64,000 bases of DNA from Nocardioides allogilvus. Lineage in GTDB: Bacteria > Actinomycetota > Actinomycetes > Propionibacteriales > Nocardioidaceae. The notes beneath the pieces were generated by a model. That model was not told the origin of the DNA. It saw nothing but the letters and a program-made list of their open reading frames with translations, and searched no databases. The DNA lies in NCBI RefSeq assembly GCF_003047285.1, contig NZ_PZYX01000002.1:248001-312000 (forward strand), read 5' to 3'. Both the position numbers and the translations under genes were made by a program. Positions 16,263 to 25,444 of the stretch are shown in pieces (the stretch's first letter is position 1; each line of letters starts with the position of its first letter).

Positions 16263-17189
16263 CTATCCCTCGCGGTCGGCCCGCGCCGCACGTGCCTCCA
16301 TCAGGTCCAGCCGCCGGTCCTCGCGCACGGCCTCCTTCATCGAGGACCGCACCCACTGCACGAACAGCACGACGAAGAACACCAGGCCGATCAGGTCTCC
16401 CGCGCCCCAGAGGATCCCGCCGGCGAGGTGCTGGTCCTCGAGCGCCGGCGGCAGCCAGGACGCCATCGGCCCTTCCCGCAGCGCGAGGTAGTGCTCCTCG
16501 CCCAGCAGCGTGGTCTGGCCCATGATCGTCACGCCGAGGAACGCGTGGAACGGCAGCGTCATCACGGTCAGCAGCACCCGGAACGGGTAGCCGACGCGAC
16601 CGGGCAGGGGGTCGATCCCCATCAGGGGCCAGAAGAACAGCGCGCCGACCGTCACGAGGTGGACGTGCATCATCTCGTGCACGAACGGCGAGGCCAGCGA
16701 GGCGGCGTACCACCCGGAGAAGTAGAGCGCCCACGGCGAGATGACATAGAGCAGGAACGTCAGCGGCGGGAACGAGAGCACCTTCGCCACCCGTGAGTGG
16801 AGTACGGCGAGGAGCCAGCGCCGCGGCCGTGGCGGGAGCGTGCGCAGGGCGAGCGTGACGGGCGCGCCGAGCGCCAAGGACAGCGGCACCAGCATCGACA
16901 AGATCATGTGCTGCACCATGTGCACGCTGATCAGGGTGGTGTCGTAGCGCCCGATCCCCGAGGCCGTGGCGAAGAAGAACGACCCCATGCCGGCGACCAC
17001 GAAGGCCAGCGTGCGCCCGATCGGCCAGGCGTCCCCGCGGCGGCGCAGCACGGCCACGCCGACGAGGTAGAGCCCCACGATCCAGACGGTCAGGACGAAG
17101 GGCAACGGATCGATTCCCCAGTCGGTGAACACGCGTCCGACGGTGAACCGCTCCAGGTTCGGATCACTCTGCAACGCTGCACTCACCAC
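16263..17189 (-). CDS. ctaG: Cytochrome c oxidase assembly factor, CtaG (caa3) family membrane protein
   Basis: A membrane protein of about 308 residues with seven or more helices. Typical CtaG_caa3 features are SVHMVQHMILSMLVPLSLAL, with paired His, SPFVHEMMHVHLVTVGALFFW and the His-rich loop EDQHLAGGILWGAGDL. The His clusters are likely copper or heme ligands; in Bacillus CtaG is needed for active caa3 oxidase. The frame is open further up to a TTG (17240), but the GTG at 17189, directly followed by GTG 17186, leaves room for a divergent promoter to ctaE. The divergent pairing with ctaE-qcrCAB supports a role in oxidase maturation. Confidence 0.85.
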   Translation of the reverse strand: MVSAALQSDPNLERFTVGRVFTDWGIDPLPFVLTVWIVGLYLVGVAVLRRRGDAWPIGRTLAFVVAGMGSFFFATASGIGRYDTTLISVHMVQHMILSMLVPLSLALGAPVTLALRTLPPRPRRWLLAVLHSRVAKVLSFPPLTFLLYVISPWALYFSGWYAASLASPFVHEMMHVHLVTVGALFFWPLMGIDPLPGRVGYPFRVLLTVMTLPFHAFLGVTIMGQTTLLGEEHYLALREGPMASWLPPALEDQHLAGGILWGAGDLIGLVFFVVLFVQWVRSSMKEAVREDRRLDLMEARAARADREG

Positions 17190-17250
17190 GGTGTGAACAA
17201 TATGACGCCCAAAGTGAGGGGGTCGGGGTGCCCTCGGCAACGGCTACCGA

Positions 17251-17256
17251 CATAAT
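17251..17256 (+). promoter_or_regulatory. Leaderless-type -10 box (CATAAT) for ctaE-qcrCAB
   Basis: CATAAT lies 6 nt before the GTG start of ctaE, with no ribosome-binding site between them, the spacing expected of a leaderless transcript. The 73-bp gap to the divergent ctaG start must hold both promoters. Confidence 0.5.
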
Positions 17257-17262
17257 GAGTCC

Positions 17263-17904
17263 GTGGCGACAGCACAAGCGACGATTCCGGCATCCCGACT
17301 GCACGGGCACCACGATCGACCGAGCATGGTCAGCGTGGGCACGATCATCTGGCTCTCCAGTGAGCTGATGTTCTTCGCAGCCCTCTTTGCGTCCTATTTC
17401 ACGATCAGGGCCGTGAGCCCCGACCTGTGGGCGCAGGAGACACAGCTGCTCAACGTGCCCTTCTCGACGGCCAACACCATCATCCTGGTGCTGTCCTCGG
17501 TGACCTGCCAGCTCGGCGTCTTCGCCGCGGAGCGCGGCCAGGTCGGGCGCAAGGGCTCGGTCCTCAACGTCGGCGGCTGGGGCCTGCGTGAGTGGTTCAT
17601 CCTCACGTACATCATGGGCGCCGTCTTCATCGGTGGCCAGGCACTGGAGTACGCCGAGCTGATCCACGAGGGCATGACGATCCCGAGCTCTGCCTACGGC
17701 ACGATGTTCTACCTCACCACCGGCTTCCACGGCATCCACGTGACCGGCGGTCTGATCGCGTTCCTCTTCGTCCTCGGACGCACCTATCTCGCACGTCGCT
17801 TCACCCACGAGCAGGCCGTGACCGCCATCGTCGTGTCCTATTACTGGCACTTCGTCGATGTCGTGTGGATCGGGCTGTTCGCCACGATCTACCTCATCAA
17901 GTAG
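17263..17904 (+). CDS. ctaE: Cytochrome c oxidase subunit III
   Basis: A 213-residue subunit III of the aa3 oxidase, five predicted helices as in the short actinobacterial form. Conserved segments: [20 protein letters not shown], the Glu-containing [13 protein letters not shown], the family hallmark [20 protein letters not shown] and the end [20 protein letters not shown]. It is the first gene of the ctaE-qcrCAB group; subunits I, II and IV are encoded in the facing ctaCDF operon 5 kb away. Subunit III stabilises the oxidase in the bcc-aa3 supercomplex. Confidence 0.95.
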   Translation: MATAQATIPASRLHGHHDRPSMVSVGTIIWLSSELMFFAALFASYFTIRAVSPDLWAQETQLLNVPFSTANTIILVLSSVTCQLGVFAAERGQVGRKGSVLNVGGWGLREWFILTYIMGAVFIGGQALEYAELIHEGMTIPSSAYGTMFYLTTGFHGIHVTGGLIAFLFVLGRTYLARRFTHEQAVTAIVVSYYWHFVDVVWIGLFATIYLIK

Positions 17905-17945
17905 CCCCCAAAAGCGACACCTCCCGGACAGTCAGGATTCTCCAA

Positions 17946-18833
17946 GTGCGTTTGTTGAACCGCTCCGCAGGTCGGATCTCCCGGCACCGCCGCGGACCCG
18001 TCGCGGGTCTGGCCGTGCTTCTCCTCGGCCTGCTCATGACTGGTGGCCTCTACACCGTCTTCGCCCCCGCCCAGGCCCAGAAGGCCCAGAGCGACACCGA
18101 GCTCATCGAGGAGGGGCGCAAGCTCTTCCTCGTCGGTTGCGCCTCGTGCCACGGCGAGAACGGCGAGGGCATCGCCACCGTCCGTGACGGCTACCTCAAG
18201 GGCCCCTCGCTGGTCGGTGTCGGCGCGGCCGCCGTCGACTTCCAGGTCGAGACCGGGCGCATGCCCATGGCCCAGCCCGGACAGCAGGCGCCCCGCAAGG
18301 AAGCTGCCTACAGCGCCGAGGAGACGGCCGCGCTGGCGGCGTACGTCGCGTCGCTGGCCCCCGGACCGGCGATCCCGTCCGAGGCGGACTACTCGATCGA
18401 GGGACTGTCCGAGGAGGAGCGCGAGGAGGCGATCGTGCGCGGTGGTCAGATCTTCCTGACCAACTGCACCGCCTGCCACAACTTCAACGGCTCCGGCGGC
18501 GCCATGCCGCGCGGCGGCTACGCCCCCTCGCTGAAGGGTGTCGAGAGCAAGCACATCTACGAAGCGCTGCTGACCGGCCCGCAGGCCATGCCCAACTTCA
18601 GCAACGGCAACCTCTCCCCCGAGGAGAAGCGCGACGTCATCGCCTACCTCCGCAGCCTCGAGACCACCCCTGAGTACGGCGGTTTCGGACTCGGCGGCCT
18701 CGGCCCCGTCTCCGAGGGCCTGTTCGCCTGGCTCTTCGGCATCGGCGGTCTCGTCGGCTTCGCCGTGTGGATCGCCGCTCACACCACCCGCACCTCCAAG
18801 ACCCACCCGATCGAAGAAGGGGCAGAGGCATGA
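17946..18833 (+). CDS. qcrC: Cytochrome bc1 complex diheme cytochrome c subunit
   Basis: A 295-residue diheme cytochrome c, the actinobacterial replacement for cytochrome c1 plus a soluble cytochrome c. Two CxxCH heme sites: CASCH at about 65-69 and CTACH at about 174-178. Likely axial Met ligands are in GRMPMAQPG and PQAMPNFSNG. An N-terminal signal/anchor (VAGLAVLLLGLLMTGGLYTV) and a C-terminal helix (AWLFGIGGLVGFAVWIAAHT) bracket the heme domains. The GTG start (17946) follows ctaE by 41 bp. The stop overlaps the qcrA ATG as ATGA. It passes electrons directly to the CuA site of CtaC. Confidence 0.95.
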   Translation: MRLLNRSAGRISRHRRGPVAGLAVLLLGLLMTGGLYTVFAPAQAQKAQSDTELIEEGRKLFLVGCASCHGENGEGIATVRDGYLKGPSLVGVGAAAVDFQVETGRMPMAQPGQQAPRKEAAYSAEETAALAAYVASLAPGPAIPSEADYSIEGLSEEEREEAIVRGGQIFLTNCTACHNFNGSGGAMPRGGYAPSLKGVESKHIYEALLTGPQAMPNFSNGNLSPEEKRDVIAYLRSLETTPEYGGFGLGGLGPVSEGLFAWLFGIGGLVGFAVWIAAHTTRTSKTHPIEEGAEA

Positions 18834-19897
18834 CCGACTCGCACGACCACACGCCCGCCGTCGTGGAAGAGCCGATCGCCAACCCCGGTCTGCCGGCGCA
18901 CCAGTGGCGCCCCACCGACCTCGACGAGCGCGCCGCCAAGCGCGCCGAGCGACAGGTTGCCGGCTTCTTCGGCCTCTCGATGGTCTGCGCGATCCTGTTC
19001 GTGGTCGCCTACTTCACCCTCGAGATCGGTGACAACTTCGACACCTTCATCGGGCTGGGCGCCTCCACCGTCGCCCTGGGCCTGGCTCTCGGTGGCGCGC
19101 TGCTGTTCATCGGCATCGGCATCATCCAGTGGGCCCGCAAGCTCATGGGTGACCACGAGATCTCCGAGCTGCGCCACCCGGCGGCCTCCAGCGACGCGGA
19201 CCGCGAGGCCACCCTCGAGGCCCTCTCGCTCGGCATCGAGGAGTCCGGCATCGGCCGTCGACCCCTCGTGCGCAACACGCTCCTCGGCGCCATGGGCATG
19301 ATGGGCCTGCCGGCCGTCGTGCTGCTGCGCGACCTCGGACCGACCAACGCGCAGGTCGCCGACGCCGAGAAGGGCACCGGACTCCAGCACACCATCTGGA
19401 AGAAGGGCATGCGCGTCGTGCGCGACGTGGTCGGCACCCCGATCAAGGCTTCCGAGCTCGAGATCGGTGACCTCGTCAACGCCGCCCCCGAGGCGCTCTT
19501 CCCGACCGAGGCCAACGGCTACCCCGAGATCGAGGGTGTCGAGCTGCAGGTCCAGAAGGCCAAGGGCGCGATCATCATCGTCAAGATGGAGCCCGACGAG
19601 ATCAAGGCCGGCGAAGGCCGCGACAACTGGACCGTCGACGGCGTCATCTGTTACTCCAAGATCTGCACCCACGTCGGTTGCCCGATCTCCCTGTACGAGC
19701 GGACCACGCACCACGTCCTCTGCCCGTGCCACCAGTCCACGTTCGACCTGGCCGACAGCGCCAAGGTCATCTTCGGTCCTGCGCACCGCCCTCTCCCCCA
19801 GCTGCCCCTGGCAGTCGACGAGGAGGGCTACCTCATCGCACAGGCCGACTTCAACGAGCCCATCGGGGCTAGCTACTGGGAGCGTGAGAAGCAATGA
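18830..19897 (+). CDS. qcrA: Cytochrome bc1 complex Rieske iron-sulfur subunit
   Basis: A 355-residue Rieske protein. Three N-terminal hydrophobic segments (FFGLSMVCAILFVVAYF, LGLALGGALLFIGIGIIQW and MGMMGLPAVVLLRDL) are the actinobacterial pattern, instead of one in mitochondria. The 2Fe-2S site is complete: CTHVGC and CPCHQSTFD around residues 279-301, with the Pro-containing loop GPAHRPLPQLPLAV behind. It takes electrons from menaquinol at the Qo site of QcrB and moves them to QcrC. ATGA overlaps at both ends give tight coupling with qcrC and qcrB. Confidence 0.96.
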   Translation: MTDSHDHTPAVVEEPIANPGLPAHQWRPTDLDERAAKRAERQVAGFFGLSMVCAILFVVAYFTLEIGDNFDTFIGLGASTVALGLALGGALLFIGIGIIQWARKLMGDHEISELRHPAASSDADREATLEALSLGIEESGIGRRPLVRNTLLGAMGMMGLPAVVLLRDLGPTNAQVADAEKGTGLQHTIWKKGMRVVRDVVGTPIKASELEIGDLVNAAPEALFPTEANGYPEIEGVELQVQKAKGAIIIVKMEPDEIKAGEGRDNWTVDGVICYSKICTHVGCPISLYERTTHHVLCPCHQSTFDLADSAKVIFGPAHRPLPQLPLAVDEEGYLIAQADFNEPIGASYWEREKQ

Positions 19898-21645
19898 GTC
19901 TCGACACGAGCAAGGTGGCGAACTCCAACCGCGCCACCGCTGCAACACCTGCCAAGCCCTCCAAGCTCGGCGGCGTCGCCGGCTGGGCAGACGAACGTCT
20001 GGGCCTGGCCACCATGGCGAAGAAGAACCTTCGCAAGGTCTTCCCGGACCACTGGTCGTTCATGCTGGGCGAGATCGCCCTGTGGAGCTTCGTCGTCCTG
20101 CTCCTCTCGGGTGTCTTCCTCACGCTCTGGTTCAACCCGAGCATGGGCGAGGTCCACTACGAGGGCTCCTACGACCAGCTGCGCGGCATCGAGATGTCGG
20201 AGGCCATGGCCTCCACTCTCAACATCTCCTTCGACGTGCGCGGCGGCCTGCTGATGCGCCAGATGCACCACTGGGCGGCCATGCTCTTCATCGCCGCGAT
20301 GATGGTGCACCTCCTCCGCGTTGCCTTCACCGGCGCCTTCCGCAAGCCGCGTGAGGTCAACTGGGTGATCGGCTGCGTCCTGCTGCTGCTCGGCACGCTC
20401 GAGGGCTTCACCGGCTACTCGCTCCCCGACGACCTGCTCTCCGGCACCGGCGTCCGCGCCGCGGACGGCTTCTTGAAGGCCACCCCGGTCGTCGGCAGCT
20501 ACATGTCGTTCTTCCTCTTCGGCGGCGAGTTCCCCGGCGATGCGATCATCCCGCGCCTCTACATCATCCACGTGCTGCTGATCCCGGGCCTGCTGCTCGG
20601 CCTGATCGCCGCTCACATGCTGCTGCTCGTCTACCACAAGCACACGCAGTGGGCCGGCCCCGGCCGCACCGAGGAGAACGTCGTCGGCTTCCCGATGCTC
20701 CCCGTCTACGCCGCGAAGGCCGGTGGCTTCTTCTTCATCGTCTTCGGCGTCTCGGCCATCATGGGCGGCCTGCTGACGATCAACCCGGTCTGGAAGTTCG
20801 GCCCCTACGACCCGACCAAGGTCACCGCGGGCTCCCAGCCTGACTGGTACATGGGCTGGCCCGACGGCCTGCTGCGGATCATGCCCGGCTGGGAGTCGGT
20901 CCTCTTCGGCTACACCATCTCCTGGAACGTCATGATCCCGATCCTGATCGTGCCGCCGCTGATGCTGATGGTGCTGATCATGCTGCCCTTCATCGAGGCC
21001 TGGATCACCGGCGACAAGCGCGAGCACCACCTGCTCCAGCGCCCGCGCAACGCGCCGACCCGCACGGCCGTCATGGTGTCCCTGATGACGTTCTACGGCC
21101 TCGCCTGGGCCGCAGGCGGCAACGACATCATCGCGATCAAGCTCAACGCGAGCATCAACCAGATCACCTACTTCATGCGAGTGGCGGTCTTCGTCGGTCC
21201 CGCGATCGCCTTCTTCGTGACTCGCCGCTGGTGCATCTCGCTGCAGCGCCACGACAACGAGAAGCTGCTCCACGGCTACGAGACCGGCGTCATCATGCGC
21301 TCCACCGAGGGTGGCTATACCGAGCGGCACCTGCCGATCAGCGAGGCTTCGGCCTACACCCTCACGGCGCGCGAGCGCGACGAGATCTACACCGTCGACG
21401 GCGACACCGACGCCAACGGCGTCGTGGCCCCGGGCTCCCGGGTCCAGGCCGTTCGGGCCTCGTTGTCGCAGAAGATGTTCGGTCACAACGTGCAGAAGCC
21501 GACCGCCGAGGAGCTCGAGGAGGCGCACCACCACGCCGAGCACGAGCACGTCCTGGAGGCGGGTCTCGACCACCCGGCCGACGGACACCAGTTCGACGGG
21601 CACAGCGACCACACGGTCGAGGACGCACCGCTGCGCGGTCACTGA
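19894..21645 (+). CDS. qcrB: Cytochrome bc1 complex cytochrome b subunit
   Basis: A 583-residue cytochrome b. Heme-ligand histidines sit in MRQMHHWAAMLFIAAMMVHL and in the second pair in LYIIHVLLIPGLLLGLIAAH. The Qo-site motif is the actinobacterial PDWYMGWPDGLLR in place of PEWY. The C-terminal hydrophilic tail (about 100 residues, ending rich in His and Glu: HHHAEHEHVLEAGLDH) is longer than in proteobacteria and faces the cytoplasm. Last gene of ctaE-qcrCAB, followed by a strong terminator. This subunit is the target of Q203-type inhibitors in mycobacteria. Confidence 0.96.
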   Translation: MSLDTSKVANSNRATAATPAKPSKLGGVAGWADERLGLATMAKKNLRKVFPDHWSFMLGEIALWSFVVLLLSGVFLTLWFNPSMGEVHYEGSYDQLRGIEMSEAMASTLNISFDVRGGLLMRQMHHWAAMLFIAAMMVHLLRVAFTGAFRKPREVNWVIGCVLLLLGTLEGFTGYSLPDDLLSGTGVRAADGFLKATPVVGSYMSFFLFGGEFPGDAIIPRLYIIHVLLIPGLLLGLIAAHMLLLVYHKHTQWAGPGRTEENVVGFPMLPVYAAKAGGFFFIVFGVSAIMGGLLTINPVWKFGPYDPTKVTAGSQPDWYMGWPDGLLRIMPGWESVLFGYTISWNVMIPILIVPPLMLMVLIMLPFIEAWITGDKREHHLLQRPRNAPTRTAVMVSLMTFYGLAWAAGGNDIIAIKLNASINQITYFMRVAVFVGPAIAFFVTRRWCISLQRHDNEKLLHGYETGVIMRSTEGGYTERHLPISEASAYTLTARERDEIYTVDGDTDANGVVAPGSRVQAVRASLSQKMFGHNVQKPTAEELEEAHHHAEHEHVLEAGLDHPADGHQFDGHSDHTVEDAPLRGH

Positions 21646-21658
21646 CCCACCGCTCCAC

Positions 21659-21694
21659 CCACTGGCCCGGCTCTCTCGAGAGCCGGGCCAGTGG
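21659..21694 (+). terminator. Strong hairpin terminator after qcrB
   Basis: A stem of about 16 bp (CCACTGGCCCGGCTCT against AGAGCCGGGCCAGTGG, loop CTCG) begins 13 bp after the qcrB stop. It is followed by CATTTC, not a T run, as usual for high-GC terminators. Confidence 0.8.
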
Positions 21695-21700
21695 CATTTC

Positions 21701-21954
21701 GGGGTGGCGGCCCCTCCCCCGGGCAGCCCCTGGAGCTCGCGGCACACCGCCTGCCGCCTGCATGGTGGCGGCACCTCGCAAGCTCGGCCGGGGTTTCGGC
21801 GCAAGGTGCCGCCACCCCCGCAGAGCCAGCCACGACGGTGGCGGCAGATCACGAGTGCGAAGGCCACGCGGAGGCAAAGTGCCGCCACCCCAGGAGACAG
21901 CCGGCAAGGTGCCGCCACTTCACGAGTGCGCCTCCCCCGTCGGGTGCCGCCACC
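21701..21954. repeat. Cluster of GTGCCGCCAC motifs in both orientations
   Basis: The 290-bp gap between the qcrB terminator and the convergent L,D-transpeptidase stop has no gene. It holds at least six copies of GGTGCCGCCAC: forward at about 21805, 21879, 21908 and 21943, reverse (GTGGCGGCA) at 21764 and 21837, with a partial reverse copy at 21704. Neighbouring copies are 29-42 bp apart. CACGAGTGCG also occurs twice (about 21851 and 21921). Nothing else is seen in this stretch. The function is unknown. Confidence 0.65.
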
Positions 21955-21984
21955 ACGCCGCTCTGAGCCAGCGGCGGGTCGACC

Positions 21985-23169
21985 TCAGCTGAGGGCGGAG
22001 CCCGCCTTGTACGACGCGAAGTCGGCGTTCCAGTCGCCGTACCCGTTCTCGAGCGTCATCCAGCGGTCGGTGCCGGTGTACTCGACGACGTCGCCACGCT
22101 TCGTCATGGCGTAGAGCCAGGCGGCGTTCTCGGTGGACAGACCGGTGCAGCCGTGGGAGACGTTGGCGGAGCCCTGCGAGCCGACCGACCACGGAGCGGC
22201 GTGGATGAACTCACCGCTGCTGGTCACCCGCATCGCCCACTGGACGTCGTCGATGTCGTAGGCCTCGGGGTCGTTGCTCGCGATGCCGACGGTCTCGGAG
22301 TTCATCCGCTTCTCGGCGAACTTCTCCATGATGACCTTGGTGCCGGAGCGAGTGGTGAAACCGGGTTTCCCCGTGGTGATCGGGATGGTCCGGACCAGCG
22401 CACCATTGGTGAAGACCTGCATCTGGTGGGACGCCGCGTCGACCTTGTAGACGTTCGCGTCGCCGACGTGGAAGTCGATCACCCGGCTCTCCTGGCCGTA
22501 GATGCCGTTGCCGGCCGGGATCGAGTTGAGGTCGAGGTCGACCGAGACGTCCGTACCGGCCTGCCAGTAGGTCCTCGGCCGGAACCGAACCTCGTAGTCG
22601 TTGAACCAGTGCCACGTGCCTGCCTGCGCCGGCGTGCTGGTCACCGTCATGTGCCGCTCGAAGGCGGCCTTGTCGCTCACCGGGAGGTCGAACCTGACCA
22701 CGACCGGCATCCCGACACCCACCGTCTCGCCGGCCAGCGGCGCGACGGAGGGGTAGGCCTGCTGGTCGAGCGTGAGGTCCTCGGTGTGGAACCGCAGCTG
22801 CTTGGTGACGACCTGGCCGTCGTTGCGCTCGGCCCTGGCTCGCGCGACGTAGTCGGTGCCGGGCTCGAGCCGCGAGGCGAGCGTCCAGGTCTGCCCGTCG
22901 CGGTCGCCGTCGAGCTTCGTCCCGTCGCCGGCGAGGAGCGTGAGGGTCTTCAGGGTGCCGTCGACCAGCTTGAACCGCAACGGCGCAGCGATGCGTACGG
23001 CGCCCAGGTCCGCGGCACTGGCCGTGAGCCGGACCGGGACGACCGGACCGGACTTCTCCGGCGACTCAGCCCCGCCACGGATGTCGTCGAGGCCCTCGGC
23101 CACGTCGCAGGCCGCGAGGGAGGCGGTCAGCAGTAGTGCCGCACCGATGACGCTGAGACGTGCAGACAT
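21985..23169 (-). CDS. L,D-transpeptidase lipoprotein (YkuD domain, LdtMt2-like)
   Basis: A 394-residue lipoprotein: signal peptide with lipobox LAACD at its end. Two Ig-like domains follow (about 45-130 and 130-250, including YPSVAPLAGETVGVGMPVVV). The C-terminal YkuD domain has the catalytic block SHGCTGLSTENAAWLY with Cys near residue 341, and the upstream His in GEFIHAAPWS. Such enzymes form 3-3 cross-links between meso-DAP residues and resist most beta-lactams except carbapenems. It lies between the two respiratory operons without a clear link to them. A TACGCTGA box about 30 bp upstream may be its promoter. Confidence 0.93.
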   Translation of the reverse strand: MSARLSVIGAALLLTASLAACDVAEGLDDIRGGAESPEKSGPVVPVRLTASAADLGAVRIAAPLRFKLVDGTLKTLTLLAGDGTKLDGDRDGQTWTLASRLEPGTDYVARARAERNDGQVVTKQLRFHTEDLTLDQQAYPSVAPLAGETVGVGMPVVVRFDLPVSDKAAFERHMTVTSTPAQAGTWHWFNDYEVRFRPRTYWQAGTDVSVDLDLNSIPAGNGIYGQESRVIDFHVGDANVYKVDAASHQMQVFTNGALVRTIPITTGKPGFTTRSGTKVIMEKFAEKRMNSETVGIASNDPEAYDIDDVQWAMRVTSSGEFIHAAPWSVGSQGSANVSHGCTGLSTENAAWLYAMTKRGDVVEYTGTDRWMTLENGYGDWNADFASYKAGSALS

Positions 23170-23245
23170 GAACGCGTTACCCCCGTGAAGACCGACGATC
23201 GGTCCTCAGCGTAACCCCGCGCCCGCAACGCGACCCAGTTCTGGG

Positions 23246-23278
23246 CGTCGTGGTGACGTGGACTACGTCACCACGACG
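23246..23278 (-). terminator. Hairpin terminator after ctaCDF
   Basis: A perfect 14-bp stem (CGTCGTGGTGACGT against ACGTCACCACGACG) with a 5-nt loop starts 11 bp beyond the ctaF stop on the minus strand, ending the ctaCDF operon ahead of the L,D-transpeptidase gene. Confidence 0.75.
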
Positions 23279-23288
23279 CAACCGGGGA

Positions 23289-23687
23289 TCAGTGCGCGTG
23301 CTCGCCGCGGTAGTACTCGAAGATCCAGCCGCTCAGCGTCACCATGCCGATGACGCCGCCGATGATGAACAGCCACCAGGCGGACATCGCGGTCGCGAAG
23401 ACCACGGTGGACAGCGCCAGGGCGCACCACAGCGGCCACCACGAGTAGGGCGGGAAGAAGCCCAGCTCGCCCGCGCCGTCGGCGATCTCGCCGTCCTTGC
23501 GGTCCTCGGGACGAGGGTCCATCCGGGCGGCGTGCACGCCGAGGTAGAGCGAGACCATCAGCGTCAGCAGGGTGGTCATCGTCAGGGCCGACGTGCCGGT
23601 CCAGTCGTAGGTGATCAGCCAGTAGGCCGGCGTGACCAGGACCAGGAAGACGGTGCAGATGACGAACAGCCATGCTTCGTTCTTCAT
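23289..23687 (-). CDS. ctaF: Cytochrome c oxidase subunit IV (actinobacterial type)
   Basis: A 132-residue membrane protein with four predicted helices ([75 protein letters not shown]), the pattern of the actinobacterial subunit IV that always follows ctaD. The loop [14 protein letters not shown] is a family signature. Its ATG overlaps the ctaD stop (ATGA). Confidence 0.93.
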   Translation of the reverse strand: MKNEAWLFVICTVFLVLVTPAYWLITYDWTGTSALTMTTLLTLMVSLYLGVHAARMDPRPEDRKDGEIADGAGELGFFPPYSWWPLWCALALSTVVFATAMSAWWLFIIGGVIGMVTLSGWIFEYYRGEHAH

Positions 23688-25444
23688 CGGGCGTCTCCCT
23701 CGGTGTCGATGTCGTTGTCGATGCGGTCGTTGAGCATGGCCTCGCGGCCCTCGACCTCAGGCGCGTCGGCGAGGTCGCCGCGGCGCTCCGCGTCGTTCTC
23801 GTGCAGCTCGAGCATCGCGATCTCCGGGTGGTGCAGGTCGAAGGCCGGCGACTCGGAGCGGATGCGCGGGATGGTGACGAAGTTGTGACGCGGCGGCGGG
23901 CAGCTGGTGGCCCACTCCAGGGAGCGGCCCCAGCCCCACGGGTCGTCCACGTCGACGAGCGGCGCGTTGCGCGAGGCGAAGACGTTGTAGAGGAACGGCA
24001 GCGTCGAGGCACCGAGCAGGAAGGCACCGATCGTGGACACCTGGTTGAGCGAGGTGAACCCGTCCTCGGGGAGGTAGTCGGCGTAGCGACGGGGCATGCC
24101 CTCGACACCGAGCCAGTGCTGGACCAGGAAGGTGGTGTGGAAACCGACGAAGAGCAGCCAGAAGTGCAGCTTGCCGAGGCGCTCGTTGAGCATCCGGCCG
24201 GTCATCTTGGGCCACCAGAAGTAGAACCCGGCGAACATCGCGAACACCACGGTGCCGAACACGACGTAGTGGAAGTGCGCGACCACGAAGTAGGAGTCGG
24301 ACACGTGGAAGTCGAGCGGCGGGCTGGCCAGGATGACGCCCGTGAGGCCACCGAACAGGAAGGTCGTCAAGAAGCCGATCGACCACAGCATCGGGGTGTC
24401 GAAGGACAGAGATCCCCCCCACATCGTGCCGATCCAGTTGAAGAACTTCACGCCTGTCGGTACGGCGATGAGGAATGTCATGCCGGAGAAGAACGGCAGG
24501 TCCACGGCGCCCGTGACGAACATGTGGTGCGCCCACACGGCGACCGAGAGGATCGCGATGCCGAGCGTGGCGCCGACCAGTCCGACGTAGCCGAAGAGCG
24601 GCTTGCGGCTGAAGACCGGGAGGATCTCGGACACGATGCCGAAGAACGGCAGCGCGATGATGTAGACCTCCGGGTGACCGAAGAACCAGAAGAGGTGCTG
24701 CCACAGGATCGGCCCGCCGTGGACGGGGTCGAAGACGTGGGCACCGAAGAGGCGGTCGGCCTCGAGCGAGAGCAGCGCGCCGGCGAGGATCGGGAACGCG
24801 ATCAGCACGAGCAGCGAGGTGATCAGCGTGTTCCACACGAAGATCGGCATCCGGAACATGGTCATGCCGGGTGCGCGCATGCAGATGATCGTGGTGATGA
24901 AGTTGACGGCACCGAGGATCGTGCCGAGACCGGCCATCCACAGACCCATGATCCACAGGTCACCACCGACACCGGGCGAGCGCACGGCGTCGGACAGCGG
25001 CGTGTAGGCGAACCAGCCGAAGTCGGCGGCACCGGCCGGGGTCAGGAAGCCGGAGGCAGCGATCAGGCCGCCGAACAGGAACAGCCAGTAGCTGAACATG
25101 TTCAGTCGCGGGAACGCCACGTCGGGCGAGCCGATCTGCAGCGGCATGATCACGTTGCCGAAGCCGAAGAACAGCGGCGTCGCGAACAGCAGCAGCATGA
25201 TCGTGCCGTGCATGGTGAAGAGCTGGTTGTAGAGCTCGTCGTTGACGACCTGGTTGCCCGGGAACGCCAGCTCGGAACGGATCAGCATGGCCATCAAGCC
25301 GCCGACCATGAACCACCCGAACGAGGTGATGAGGTACATCTTGCCGATCAGCTTGTGATCGGTCGTGGTCATGATCCGGACCAGCTGCTGGCCCAGCGTC
25401 TTGCCAGCAGGCGTTGCGGTGGTCGCCGCAGTCGCGGTGCTCAC
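23684..25444 (-). CDS. ctaD: Cytochrome c oxidase subunit I
   Basis: The 586-residue heme-copper subunit of aa3 oxidase, 12 helices. Visible ligands and channels: the first heme a ligand in [34 protein letters not shown] with the Cu-B His and cross-linked Tyr; WAHHMFVTG, the Cu-B His pair; and [11 protein letters not shown] with the heme a3 and a ligands. The Glu of FFGHPEVY marks a type A1 oxidase. The GTG start overlaps the ctaC stop (GTGA), and the stop overlaps ctaF. It reduces O2 to water and pumps protons. Confidence 0.97.
   Translation of the reverse strand: MSTATAATTATPAGKTLGQQLVRIMTTTDHKLIGKMYLITSFGWFMVGGLMAMLIRSELAFPGNQVVNDELYNQLFTMHGTIMLLLFATPLFFGFGNVIMPLQIGSPDVAFPRLNMFSYWLFLFGGLIAASGFLTPAGAADFGWFAYTPLSDAVRSPGVGGDLWIMGLWMAGLGTILGAVNFITTIICMRAPGMTMFRMPIFVWNTLITSLLVLIAFPILAGALLSLEADRLFGAHVFDPVHGGPILWQHLFWFFGHPEVYIIALPFFGIVSEILPVFSRKPLFGYVGLVGATLGIAILSVAVWAHHMFVTGAVDLPFFSGMTFLIAVPTGVKFFNWIGTMWGGSLSFDTPMLWSIGFLTTFLFGGLTGVILASPPLDFHVSDSYFVVAHFHYVVFGTVVFAMFAGFYFWWPKMTGRMLNERLGKLHFWLLFVGFHTTFLVQHWLGVEGMPRRYADYLPEDGFTSLNQVSTIGAFLLGASTLPFLYNVFASRNAPLVDVDDPWGWGRSLEWATSCPPPRHNFVTIPRIRSESPAFDLHHPEIAMLELHENDAERRGDLADAPEVEGREAMLNDRIDNDIDTEGDAR

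Noticed and set aside
19873-21918. Very long open frame on the minus strand opposite qcrB.
   Set aside because: Antisense to a certain gene; its composition (His, Asp, Val, Gly rich) is that of a shadow frame in high-GC DNA.
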